A stretch of 16,729 nt of DNA from Chrysochromulina tobinii. Lineage: Eukaryota; Haptophyta; Prymnesiales; Chrysochromulinaceae. The stretch spans positions 1 to 16,729 of the forward strand of contig JWZX01002717.1 in the NCBI GenBank assembly GCA_001275005.1, given 5' to 3'. The notes beneath the pieces were generated by a model. That model saw only the letters and a list, made by a program, of their open reading frames with translations, was not told the DNA's origin and made no database searches. The position numbers and the translations under genes were made by a program. This document shows positions 1 to 7,628 of the stretch, one piece after another (position 1 is the stretch's first letter; each line of letters begins with the position of its first letter).

Positions 1-430
1 CCGTTCCTCTGCAGGCCATCGCGCCAGTGCACGCATCGCTCGCGGGCTCGGCCGGCGCCGCGCCTAGCCACGGCGCCGCCGGGACGGCAGCGACCACGCT
101 CTTCGTGGTGCTCACGGGGGGTGCCCCCTTTGGCCGCGCCGTCGGCTGCGGCGGCGCGGCGCCCAGCTCAGCAGGCCGTGGGGACAGTGGCTCCGCAGCC
201 AGCACGGCAGGCCGTGGGGCCAGTGGCTTGGGAGCAAGCGCCATCGCGGTACGCTCCTCCTCTTCCAAAAGGAAGCGCTGCACGGCCGCTCGCTGCTCCG
301 CGGCTGCCCGCCTCTCTTCCCGCCGTCGGCGGCCTTCCCATTCAGAGTCGAACCGAGCAACCGGCGTTTTCAGCACTGTCGGCAGACGCGCCCGTTGGCG
401 CGCCCCCCCGAAGGGAACGCAAAAGAAGTC
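1..430 (-). CDS. Partial coding exon of an unknown protein, running off the left edge
   Basis: One minus-strand frame is open from position 667 down to the window edge. Below about 430 it has strongly G/C-ending codons and a believable composition: a charged helical stretch with VARFDSEWEGRRRREERR followed by AVQRFLLEEEERTAMALA (about 350-230), then a Pro/Ala-rich tail containing two copies of LxPRPAxL (about 225-170). The overlapping plus-strand frames and the other minus frames are rich in Arg/Ser/Gly and look like shadows. There is no start or stop inside the exon; the 3' part of the gene lies beyond position 1. The upstream boundary is unclear and I place it by composition only, with splicing likely. 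I recognise no family. The basic-acidic helix followed by a low-complexity tail suggests a coiled-coil or scaffold protein, but no function can be assigned. Confidence 0.5.
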
Positions 431-431
431 A

Positions 432-468
432 CTCGACGCCGCCGTAGCGTGACGACGGCGGCGTCGAG
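432..468. repeat. Perfect 14-bp inverted repeat with a 9-nt loop
   Basis: The arms 432-445 (CTCGACGCCGCCGT) and 455-468 are exact reverse complements, separated by AGCGTGACG. It is a strong potential hairpin on either strand. It sits at the poorly defined upstream boundary of the left-edge minus-strand exon, between that exon and the minisatellite. Its role is unknown; an intronic or pre-mRNA structural element is possible. Confidence 0.7.
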
Positions 469-508
469 AGAGGACAGTGTCGTGGCGCACGACAGCTTGC
501 CAGCCGCC

Positions 509-663
509 TGTGGCCCATGGAGCCGTCGCACATGGCCCATGGAGCCGTCGCACATGGCTCATGAACCTAGCCGCCTGTGGCCCATGGATCCGTCGCACAA
601 GGCCCATGGAAGCGTCGCACATGGCCCATGGAGGCGTCGCAGATGGCCCATGGACTCGTCGCT
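509..663. repeat. 22-bp minisatellite, seven tandem units
   Basis: Seven head-to-tail units start at 509, 531, 553, 576, 598, 620 and 642. The consensus is CATGGCCCATGGAGCCGTCG plus CA; all units are 22 bp except the third, which is 23 bp and diverged. Each good unit carries a CCATGG palindrome. The period is not a multiple of three, so the apparent peptide repeats in every frame are not conserved as protein, which argues for non-coding DNA. It lies between two minus-strand coding-like stretches and could be inside an intron of one minus-strand gene. Confidence 0.9.
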
Positions 664-667
664 GATG

Positions 668-886
668 TTACCGTCCAAAACACACCTCGCCGCGCTCGGG
701 CAAGTCGTCGAGGGGATCGGGCAAGTCGTCGTCGTGATCCGCCACCTCCTCGGCAGCGGCGGCCGCCGCCGGGGTGCCTTTCGCGACTCTCGTGCGCCGC
801 TCGGACACGAGAAGCCGCGAGGAACATGTCTCCTTTTCACGAAGTGCACCAAACACACCAAATGCATCAAAACCGAGGACCCCCCC
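668..886 (-). CDS. Possible exon of an unrecognised minus-strand gene
   Basis: The minus frame read from about 886 ends at a TAA (670-668). It contains a coding-like peptide: FDAFGVFGALREKETCSSR, a small basic stretch, a run of Ala, and an acidic tail with DHDDDLPDPLDDLPERGE. Codons are mostly G/C-ending. No ATG opens this frame, and upstream it passes into a poly-G tract (complement of the C-rich tract 881-907) before a stop at 949-947, so it would have to be an internal or terminal exon. A GTGTGT donor-like site follows GAG at 685-680. It could join the left-edge exon across the minisatellite, but I could not find an acceptor that fixes the phase. It may equally be a chance frame. Confidence 0.25.
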   Translation of the reverse strand, partial: GGVLGFDAFGVFGALREKETCSSRLLVSERRTRVAKGTPAAAAAAEEVADHDDDLPDPLDDLPERGEVCFGR

Positions 887-910
887 TCCCCCCTCCCCCC
901 CCCCTCTCAG
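881..910 (+). promoter_or_regulatory. C/T tract ending in CAG, splice-acceptor-like, just before a start codon
   Basis: An almost pure pyrimidine tract of about 27 bases ends in CTCTCAG at 910, six bases before the ATG at 916. This is the form of a 3' splice site, so the 5' UTR of the downstream gene may be spliced, or a further coding exon may precede it. It could also be a promoter-proximal pyrimidine tract. Confidence 0.4.
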
Positions 911-915
911 AATGA

Positions 916-2274
916 ATGCGATCGACTGTACATGTTGCTTTTGCTTTCATGTTGGTGATGTCTTTCGTACTTTCTGTCGTCCTGCTCGGCGGCCATCCCG
1001 ATCCACTCTTTGAAACGCCGTGTATTGCCTTAGACCGCACCGATGTCTCCGTGGCTCAGTGCAGCTCGTGGTGCTCTGAGAATCTCAAGCCGAATCACTG
1101 CCAGCGATGTGGATGCCGCGCATGCGCATACTGTGTGGGCATCTTCAGACCGCCGCCGCCGAAGCCCTTGCCACCGCCGCCACCTCTGCCACCACCATGT
1201 TCACCGCCTCCCTTGCCGCCGAATCCGCCAGGCAGACCTTCCCCACCCAAGCCACCGCCGCCGCCGCCTCTGCCACCACCATCTTCCCCGCCTCCCTTGC
1301 CACCCGTGCCACCGTCGCCGCCACCGCCGCCACCTCCCTATGCGCCACTCATAATGGCGCTTGAGGTCGCTGCATACGGCTGGCTCCTTACCATGGGCGG
1401 AGCGATGGCTCTCTTCTCTCTCATCTACTGCGCTCGCACAATAGTACTGCCCGAGTGGCGTGCCTTCTCATTTGACCGATCATGCAGCCGCAGCTTTCGG
1501 TACCTTTGCGGGCGCAGCGGTTTCAGCGTGTTCGGCGTGTTTGGCACCTCGCGCAGCGCCACGAAGAGCTCTTGCGTCGGAGGAGGTCGGTGGACGCACC
1601 ACCGCTTGCGCACAGATGACGTGCTCGACGAAGCGGACGCAGCAGGCGACGACGACGATTGTTCACTTGTGGGCTGTCGAGCAGGCGAGGCCAATGCTAA
1701 GCGGGCAACTAGCGGGAAAGGCCGCGTCTACTCGCCCGATGGAGGAGGTGCCTCACGCTCCTCTTTTGGACGAGCTGGCCTTGGGCTGTGCGTCAGTACC
1801 ATTGCCACGCTGGCCCGGCTGCGCGACGGCGTCGAGGGCCGCGGTCATGATGATGACGATGAGGAGGAGGAGGATGGTCCGTCTCTCCAGAAGCAGCGCC
1901 CAACAAGCGTCGCGTGGCCAAGACGTACTACCGCTTCACCTCCCTGTACTCACCGTTCGCCGGCGTCAGCTCCACGGTTGAAGGTCACCTTCTCTTTTGA
2001 CGGAGGCCCCTCGCGCATAGGCATGATCGACGTTGACCCAATCGGGAGCACTCCGCAGCTGCTCGAGTCACTCATGGAGCTCGGCGACACCCTCTACGAG
2101 CCTGGGGCGCTCGTTGCGAGCCAGATCGCCGTCTGGTACACGACGTTCTCGGGCGAGAGCAAGCGGATGTACGTGACCAAGACGAGCATGGCCGACATCT
2201 GCGCCAGTAGCGCGGGCTTGCTAGTGGTGAAGCAAGAACGGTATGTAGGCGGAGACCGCGCAGAAGATCGATAG
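916..2274 (+). CDS. Secreted/type I membrane protein: Cys cluster, Pro-rich stalk, one TM, C-terminal domain
   Basis: The 452-residue frame opens with a hydrophobic signal peptide or signal anchor (residues 1-26). A Cys cluster follows (about 36-74) with spacing C-x3-C-x8-C-x2-C-x-C-x2-C-x2-C. Next come a Pro-rich stalk (about 78-143) with an internal 84-nt-offset duplication (about 1172-1220 and 1256-1304) and one strong membrane span (about 145-173). A presumed cytosolic part holds acidic DDDDEEEED near 312-320 and a globular C-terminal region from about 357 (KVTFSFDGG to LLVVKQERY). The start at 916 is chosen because it begins the leader; ATG 912 is in another frame. Codon use shows that residues about 329-355 (1900-1980) are out of frame. 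The adjacent frame there reads NKRRVAKTYYRFTSLYSPF, so two compensating single-base errors are likely. An extracellular wall- or scale-associated sensor is possible, but the family is not recognised. Confidence 0.75.
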   Translation: MRSTVHVAFAFMLVMSFVLSVVLLGGHPDPLFETPCIALDRTDVSVAQCSSWCSENLKPNHCQRCGCRACAYCVGIFRPPPPKPLPPPPPLPPPCSPPPLPPNPPGRPSPPKPPPPPPLPPPSSPPPLPPVPPSPPPPPPPYAPLIMALEVAAYGWLLTMGGAMALFSLIYCARTIVLPEWRAFSFDRSCSRSFRYLCGRSGFSVFGVFGTSRSATKSSCVGGGRWTHHRLRTDDVLDEADAAGDDDDCSLVGCRAGEANAKRATSGKGRVYSPDGGGASRSSFGRAGLGLCVSTIATLARLRDGVEGRGHDDDDEEEEDGPSLQKQRPTSVAWPRRTTASPPCTHRSPASAPRLKVTFSFDGGPSRIGMIDVDPIGSTPQLLESLMELGDTLYEPGALVASQIAVWYTTFSGESKRMYVTKTSMADICASSAGLLVVKQERYVGGDRAEDR

Positions 2275-2586
2275 CTGCCTGAGTTCATAAGCGGTTCGAA
2301 AGCGGTTCGCAGATATTCGTCCCACAGCTAAACAGCCTATATGAAGGGGTTTCCAAGCAACTCTGGGCGGGTCTCGGCTTTCGCTACTGGGCGTATACCG
2401 GGCGAGCCGGCGCTGCTAATAGGCCAAGTAATAGGCGAGGACACACTGCTCTGCACCTCCCTGATGCGGCCGAAATTGCCCGCTCCGCACCTGCGCACTC
2501 GAATGGAGCGGGGGAAACGATCGAAGAGCGGGGAAATCGGTCGCAGAGCGGGGAAATCGTCCGGGGAACCGAAACGAGTTTACAGC
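2275..2586 (+). promoter_or_regulatory. Intergenic/5' leader with short direct repeats
   Basis: This lies between two plus-strand genes. It holds a direct repeat of AAGCGGTTCG (near 2290 and 2301), a weak TATA-like TATAT (2338-2342), and three tandem 20-bp units (2505-2524, 2525-2544, 2545-2564) with core AGCGGGGAAA. An ATG-opened frame starts at 2341, but the 20-bp period is not a multiple of three and composition is poor, so I treat it as leader rather than protein. Confidence 0.45.
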
Positions 2587-5099
2587 ATGCATCGCGTTCC
2601 ATTCACGGCGAAAGGTTATAATTCACAGTGGGGCTCCGCGATGAATGCACGAAGCGTCGGTAGGCAGCACACGGTCGACCGCACGAACACGCACATAAGG
2701 TTGAGTGGCTCTGAACGTGGCGAGTCCATTCAGCACGCAATCAAGAGTGATCTGCGAAAAAGCGGCGCCAAGCTCATGATGCTCTTCAAGAAATGGGATG
2801 TGGACGGTTCGAAAACGGTCTCCAAATCTGAGTTCCGACGTGGCCTCAAGGAGCTCAAAATTCGTGGCGGCGTCGAGGACTATGACTCGCTCTTCGATAC
2901 GTGGGACACGGACAAGAGCGGTTCCATCGGGTATACGGAGCTGCTGGACGCTATGAAGGGACGGAGGTACGACACATTCCACGCCTTTGATGCCGATCTT
3001 GGCAACGCCGAGGCCAAGATTGCGGCGGCCGCAGCGCAGGCGTATCTGGAGGCGACGGCCATCGAGGCGGCAGAGGCGCGCGCGCTTGCCGAGAGGGAGT
3101 TGGTTGCGCAGCGCACGTGGTTACTCTCGCGATGGCGTGCCACGCGCCAAGGCGTCAGAGTTGCGCCCGAAGTCGAGGACATGAGCGAAACGGCCGTGGG
3201 CGCTCAGGCGAGCATGGAGGCGGTACGCCTGACGGAGCTTGCGCTCGTGGCACATCTCGACCTAAAGGCCGAGAAGCAGCTGCGTGCGGAGGATGAGCTC
3301 AAGCAGCTCGGGCTGTGCCACGAGCTTTTGGACCTCGAGAGCTCGAGATTGCTGCCCCTGTTGGCCGAGATGGCGTTTGCGCGCGTCGTGGGCGCCTCCT
3401 CGGCTGCGTTTGCACGCTTGCCGCCGCCCGCCTTCCACGGGCCACAGCAGCGCGCGAGTGCATGGCTGCGGATGCCCAAGCCGCGACCTGCTCCGAGTTC
3501 TGGCGGGACCCCTGTGGCGCTGATAGTGGTGTGTCGCCACTCAGAGGAGCTCGACTGGCTGTCGCAACTCATGCGTGAGGTACCGGGCCTCGACTTCCAT
3601 CTGGTGCAGCAAGCCTCCTTGCAGCCTGGCGTGCCCATAGCAAAGCAGACCCTCGTGTCCGACGTGGGTGGGCCGGCGTATGCGTACCTGAGCTTTCTCG
3701 AGATGGCGTGCAAGGCAGTCGAGGCGGTCGAGAGTGCGAGGGTGCGAGACTCGGCCGCTGCCGCTGGCGCGAAGGCGGACGGCGCGCACACGGGCAGCGC
3801 CAGCGGGCCCAAGGGTACTGGTGGCACCGGGCCTAAGGGGCGCGGGCTGCGCAGCCAGGCGCATGTGGTGCTGAGTAAGCAAGAGCGGGAAGAGTCGATA
3901 CAGGCGATCTTCCACGCGCAGCTGCGCCAGCGCGGGGTGCGAGTGCAGGTGCGGTGCCGCCGAGTGCCGCCGAGTGCCACCGAGTGCCACCGAGTGCCAC
4001 CGAGTGGCAGTGAGTGCCACTCAGAGTGGCAGTGAGTGCCACTCAGAGTGCCACCGAGTGGCAGTGAGTGCCACCGAGTGGCAGTGAGTACCACTGATCG
4101 CCACTGGCGGCCAGACACCTGCGACTCATCTGCCGCGCGCTGTAAACGCAGGACCTGTTCCGGCGGTGGGACAGCGACAAGTCGAACTCCATCTCACTCG
4201 ACGAGTTCTGTGAGGTGCTTCGTGAGCTCGAGGTGGCGGGCTCGACAGCCGACTATGCCAGCCTGTTCACAGAGTGGGATGTGGACGGCAGCGGTACTAT
4301 TCAGTACACTGAGCTGATCAGAGCTCTCTCGGGCAAGCGGTACGATGCCATTCGGCGCGACCATAGGCCGCCCCTCCCGCCGCTCGTCATCTTTGCTCCC
4401 GCGGATCCGCGCGTGCATAATAAGCGTTGGCTCGACGATGTAGCGCTGCTGGTGCAGTTGAGTCGGAATTCACTGGCGACAGGAGGAGGTAGCACTGTCG
4501 CCGACGAGAAGTTCTCACTGCCACCCTTCACGCCCCTCGGGCTCGAGCGCGGCACCCTGCCCGCCTCGACTGATCTCCCAAGCTGGAGCCGCCCGCTCAT
4601 CTACTGCGACCCGAGCGGCGCGCCCCAGCAGACGACTTTCCTTCCACTCGGCTCAGCGTTTCGTCACCTCTTCCCTGGTCGCGCCGTGCCGCTGTGGCTC
4701 GGGTTTGCGCCGGGTCACACCTTCGCCCTAACTCGCGACGCGTGCTTGCGTCACGGCTCCGGCTTCTATGAGCACGCCAAGGCCACTTGCGGCCTCGATC
4801 AGCGACGCGACGCCGTCGCTGGACTCGCCCTGGAGAGGCTTTGGCCTCGCATCTTCAGCACAGCTGCATCGGTGGACGACAGCGGAGAAGAAGGCGAGGC
4901 GGCGGAGCACACAGCTCAACTAGCTTCTAGCGTGGCTGCTCTTGCCTCTCTGCTGCCGCCCAATTTCGCCGCCGTGCAGCCTCCCATACTGCCCGTCTCA
5001 CGTGTGCGGCCCGTAGACGGCACTCCACCAGAGCTTTGCCTGGCCTGCTTTGACTGCCCTTGTGCGTGCGCACGCACGCCGCTGGCTTCGGTGCGTTGA
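2587..5099 (+). CDS. Two-exon EF-hand protein with DUF3431-like domain interrupted by a second EF-hand pair
   Basis: Exons are 2587-3948 and 4152-5099, joined in phase 0, giving about 769 residues. The N-terminal EF-hand pair has loops at 2797 (DVDGSKTVSKSE) and 2905 (DTDKSGSIGYTE). An Ala/Glu-rich helical region follows (about 3000-3400). The first half of a DUF3431-like domain is at about 3508-3700 (VVCRHSEELDWL to AYAYLSFLE). After a Gly/Ala linker, a second EF pair has loops at 4170 (DSDKSNSISLDE) and 4278 (DVDGSGTIQYTE). The rest of the DUF3431-like domain follows at about 4362-4870 (LPPLVIFAPADPRVHN, AFRHLFPGR, FALTRD, ALERLWPRIF). DUF3431 proteins are uncharacterised and often glycosyltransferase-associated; this assignment is from remembered family motifs. 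All four loops keep ligand positions 1, 3, 5 and 12, so Ca2+ binding is likely. No signal peptide is seen. ATG 2341 is an in-frame alternative start. Confidence 0.8.
3949..4151 (+). other. Phase-0 GT-AG intron filled by a minisatellite
   Basis: The donor is CAG|GTGCGG at 3949 and the acceptor is AAACGCAG| ending at 4151; length is 203 bp. Internal homology proves the junction. Exon 1 ends ...LRQRGVRVQ and exon 2 begins DLFRRWD, matching LRKSGAKLMMLFKKWD of the first EF pair residue for residue without a gap. The reading frame stops at 4033-4035 if unspliced. Confidence 0.88.
3960..4110. repeat. 10-bp minisatellite inside the intron, with self-complementary units
   Basis: About fifteen units of roughly 10 bp (CGAGTGCCAC, TGAGTGCCAC, CGAGTGGCAG; two units are 12 bp) run through most of the intron. 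GAGTGGCA and TGCCACTC units are mutual reverse complements, so the transcript can form several short hairpins. Four copies of the donor-like hexamer GTGAGT occur at 4010, 4032, 4064 and 4084. Confidence 0.9.
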
Positions 5100-5502
5100 T
5101 CACATTTTCTGGCTTGTGGGTATCACAGCTACACCACGCCAACTCCAGTAGCCTTTCGTTTACTTTGGGGCCGGAGGCGGTCGTGCATGCACGGTGGCCG
5201 GCGACTCGGGTCCAGGGATTCCATTTTGACCGATATTAGATCATAGACAAAAGTGAGTTGGAGGCTTTTGGCTCGTGAACCCTTACCGCCGCCGCCCGCC
5301 CGGCGGGCGCTCACCGCACGATCGCACGAATGGGATTCGGCACATGCCACCGCACGCCATGGGCGGTGCAAACCGCCGCAACTCCATGCGCAACTCCCAT
5401 GTCCCAAGACGAATATCTTCCGAATGTATCGCAGATAATATTCTCGTGGCGCAAGCTTGCACACGGGCTCTACACACTGGCGCATAAAAACCGGGGTCTT
5501 CT
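5100..5502. other. Convergent intergenic region (3' ends of two genes)
   Basis: This holds the 3' flanks of the EF-hand/DUF3431 gene (+) and of aspartate kinase (-). A GC-rich near-palindrome (GCCCGCC, C, GGCGGGC at 5294-5308) could form a tight hairpin. AT-richer sequence follows to 5500. The frames that are open here have no coding-like codon use. No RNA gene was recognised. Confidence 0.5.
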
Positions 5503-7047
5503 TCAATTTCCGGTGGAAGAAAGACCATCAACCATCTCACTGCCGAGACAGCACGAGTCCTTCTCGAAGAAGCATTTATGCAGCTCCGCGACGGCTTCCT
5601 TGCTGCGGTCGGAAGGCACCACAATCGAAATGTTGACCCGGCTTGCCCCTTGGCTAATCATCTGGATGGAGATGCCGAGCTTGGCCATCACAGCACACAC
5701 GATCGCGACCACGGTGGGCGATTTCTCGACGTTGGCAATGAGGGTGACGATAGCATGGCCCCCAGTCACTGAGACCTGCGCGACCTTTTGCAGGTCTGCG
5801 ATCAGTCCTTTGAGCTCGGGTGAATTCTCGGTGATGGCCACATCGGCCTCCTTGCGCGCGATGATCTGATTCCGGTTGAGCGTCAACGAGACGGACACCT
5901 CCGAAGAGGCAATCACGTCAACCGACAGCTTCCACTTGTCGAAGGCCTCGAACACACGTGCTAGGAAGCCGTATTGGCCGAGCATTCGTGTGGAGACAAT
6001 GTCGACGAGCTGCACGTTATCCTTGCTTGTGATGCACGAGACGAGGGCCGGCTCGCTGCTGCCGCGCGTTTGCGTGATCAACGTGCCCTCGGCGTATCTG
6101 TTGTAGCTGTTCTTGACGCGCATGGGAACGCCCGCACGTATGCACGGCTGCATCGCCAGCGGGTGGAGCACCTGCGCCCCAAAATATGCGAGCTCCGCCG
6201 CCTCTTCGAATGAGACGCGCGGCACGGGCAGCGCGTTCGGGCAGAGCCGAGGGTCCGCGGTCAGGATGCCATCGACGTCCTTCCACACCTGCACCTCATC
6301 CAGCCCGGCGGAGGCACCCAGGAGGGACGCGGTCAGGTCGGAGCCTCCGCGGCCCAGGGTGGTCACGCGTCCGTTGACGTCCTTGCCGATGAAGCCAGTC
6401 ACAATCGGTACAATGTTGCCAGCGCCCAGGATCGGGTTGAGCTTCAGCGGAATCTGGGTCCACGACTCTTCCAATGGCGTCGCCTCGCCAAACTCGGACG
6501 AAGTGACTACGCCAATGTCCCACGCCTCAATCTGAATCGCCGAGAAGCCCGTGAGCTTCTTAGAGGTACGCAGCCTCGTGTTGAGCGCGGCAGCCACCAT
6601 ACGACCACTCAGGCGCTCGCCGTAGGAGACGACGAGGTCACGCGTCCGAGGAGATAGCTCACCGAGCAATGCGACGCCCTCGAGTGTGCGCTCGCACTGA
6701 TCGATCAGGCTGCAAACCTCGTCTGCATAAGCTGTTCCCTTCACATTTAGATCCTCAATGGTCTGAACATGGAGCTTGCGCACAACGGACAAATCGGCAA
6801 CGCCGTTGGCGATCGCGTTGTCGGCGGCCGCGAGCAGTCCATTGGTGGTCTTGCCCATCGCCGAGCAAACCAAGCATGGCCGGATGCCATCGTCCTCCAT
6901 GAGTGAAACAACGAGCGAACACACCTCAGTGATGCGCTCGGCGTCGCGCAGGGACGAGCCACCAAATTTGAGCACCACCTTTTGGGGCGCTGGGACAGTA
7001 ATTGCGCTGACTAAAGGCATCATGGCGCAAAGTAAAAAACGCACCAT
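5503..7047 (-). CDS. AK: Monofunctional aspartate kinase, plastid-type
   Basis: It phosphorylates aspartate to aspartyl-4-phosphate, the first step to Lys, Thr, Met and Ile, in the plastid of algae and plants. From the chosen Met (7047) the protein is about 514 residues. A hydrophobic leader MVRFLLCAMMPLVSA is followed by the amino-acid-kinase domain with KFGGSS (27-32), SYGER (141-145), LGRGGSD (231-237) and KDVDGILTADPR, then two ACT domains. The first has STRMLGQYGFLARVF and SVDVIASSEVSVSLTL, the second about GGHAIVTLIANVEKSP onward. There is no homoserine dehydrogenase fusion. The frame extends upstream to Met at 7224, adding another hydrophobic stretch, so the start is uncertain. The leader resembles the signal peptide of a bipartite plastid presequence in complex-plastid algae. 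The residue aligned with the lysine-desensitising E. coli LysC T352 is Ser, so feedback control is probably kept. No frame breaks. Confidence 0.93.
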   Translation of the reverse strand: MVRFLLCAMMPLVSAITVPAPQKVVLKFGGSSLRDAERITEVCSLVVSLMEDDGIRPCLVCSAMGKTTNGLLAAADNAIANGVADLSVVRKLHVQTIEDLNVKGTAYADEVCSLIDQCERTLEGVALLGELSPRTRDLVVSYGERLSGRMVAAALNTRLRTSKKLTGFSAIQIEAWDIGVVTSSEFGEATPLEESWTQIPLKLNPILGAGNIVPIVTGFIGKDVNGRVTTLGRGGSDLTASLLGASAGLDEVQVWKDVDGILTADPRLCPNALPVPRVSFEEAAELAYFGAQVLHPLAMQPCIRAGVPMRVKNSYNRYAEGTLITQTRGSSEPALVSCITSKDNVQLVDIVSTRMLGQYGFLARVFEAFDKWKLSVDVIASSEVSVSLTLNRNQIIARKEADVAITENSPELKGLIADLQKVAQVSVTGGHAIVTLIANVEKSPTVVAIVCAVMAKLGISIQMISQGASRVNISIVVPSDRSKEAVAELHKCFFEKDSCCLGSEMVDGLSSTGN

Positions 7048-7266
7048 TGCACAGGGAAAGGCGTCCACGCCATCATCAAGAGAGGAGTCCGGAGAGTTCG
7101 CGCGCGCGCGCGTTGTGTTGAACAGCACCGCCACGACGAGTGTCACGCACAGAGCGGGCAGTACATGTAACAGTGCCGTAGCACCGGTTGTCGCGTCTGT
7201 CGTGTTAACGTCACAGACACACATTCACATTCACACACGCACATTTATCGTTATGTGCGTCTCGAC

Positions 7267-7273
7267 TATATAT
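7267..7273 (-). promoter_or_regulatory. TATA-like element upstream of aspartate kinase
   Basis: TATATAT on the plus strand reads ATATATA on the minus strand, in an AT-rich pocket. A start about 30 bases downstream (near 7240) would precede both candidate ATGs (7224, 7047). The leader between is GT-rich on the minus strand (complement of the CA-rich tract 7212-7245). This is motif and position only. Confidence 0.35.
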
Positions 7274-7628
7274 CGTACTTCGTACGTGCGTGCGTAAACG
7301 ACCTCCTACGAAAATGTTCCGCAGACTAACCTACTGGTACACGCAGTCAACTGACTTGAAAATATCTATTCATAACAGAAGAAGGAATTGAGAAACGACT
7401 ACTGTGTAACGAGACCGCGAGGGGCTCAGGACGACCGGGTTTGGGGCAATGGTTTGGGGGCACTGGAGTGTGCGTCGGGGTGCGTTTTGTATGAGCCTGC
7501 CAAGTGAAATCTCTGTCCGACAGAACATCAATAAAAGTAATACCAAAATGATTCAGTGGCATTTCCCGATTTTTGGCGGCCTCCCCCCGCTCTGGTCTGG
7601 GCGCGCGCGCACCGCGGCTCGCGAGCAC
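7274..7628. other. Intergenic region between two tandem minus-strand genes
   Basis: This is the 3' flank of the serine hydrolase and the distal promoter of aspartate kinase. It is AT-richer than neighbouring coding DNA. A short alternating CG run occurs near 7600-7608. No coding-like frame and no RNA gene were recognised. Confidence 0.4.

Noticed and set aside
27-452. Plus-strand open frames at the left edge
   Set aside because: They are Ala/Gly/Ser/Arg-rich shadows of a minus-strand frame with better composition and codon bias.
840-886. Similarity between the minus-strand FDAFGVFGALR segment and FSVFGVFGTSR in the membrane protein (about 1519-1560, plus strand)
   Set aside because: Only about ten residues of low-complexity Gly/Phe/Val match; too short to claim a shared element.
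395-958. Long plus-strand frame across the 22-bp minisatellite
   Set aside because: The repeat period is not a multiple of three, so the peptide is not repeated as protein, and the frame overlaps the start of the better-supported gene at 916.
3204-4118. 304-residue minus-strand frame opposite the EF-hand gene
   Set aside because: It reads the intron minisatellite as LPLGGT-type repeats and the antisense of clear EF-hand/DUF3431 coding; a shadow frame.
5129-5506. Minus-strand frame after the aspartate kinase stop
   Set aside because: No ATG start fits, codon bias is poor and no domain is seen; more likely 3' flank.
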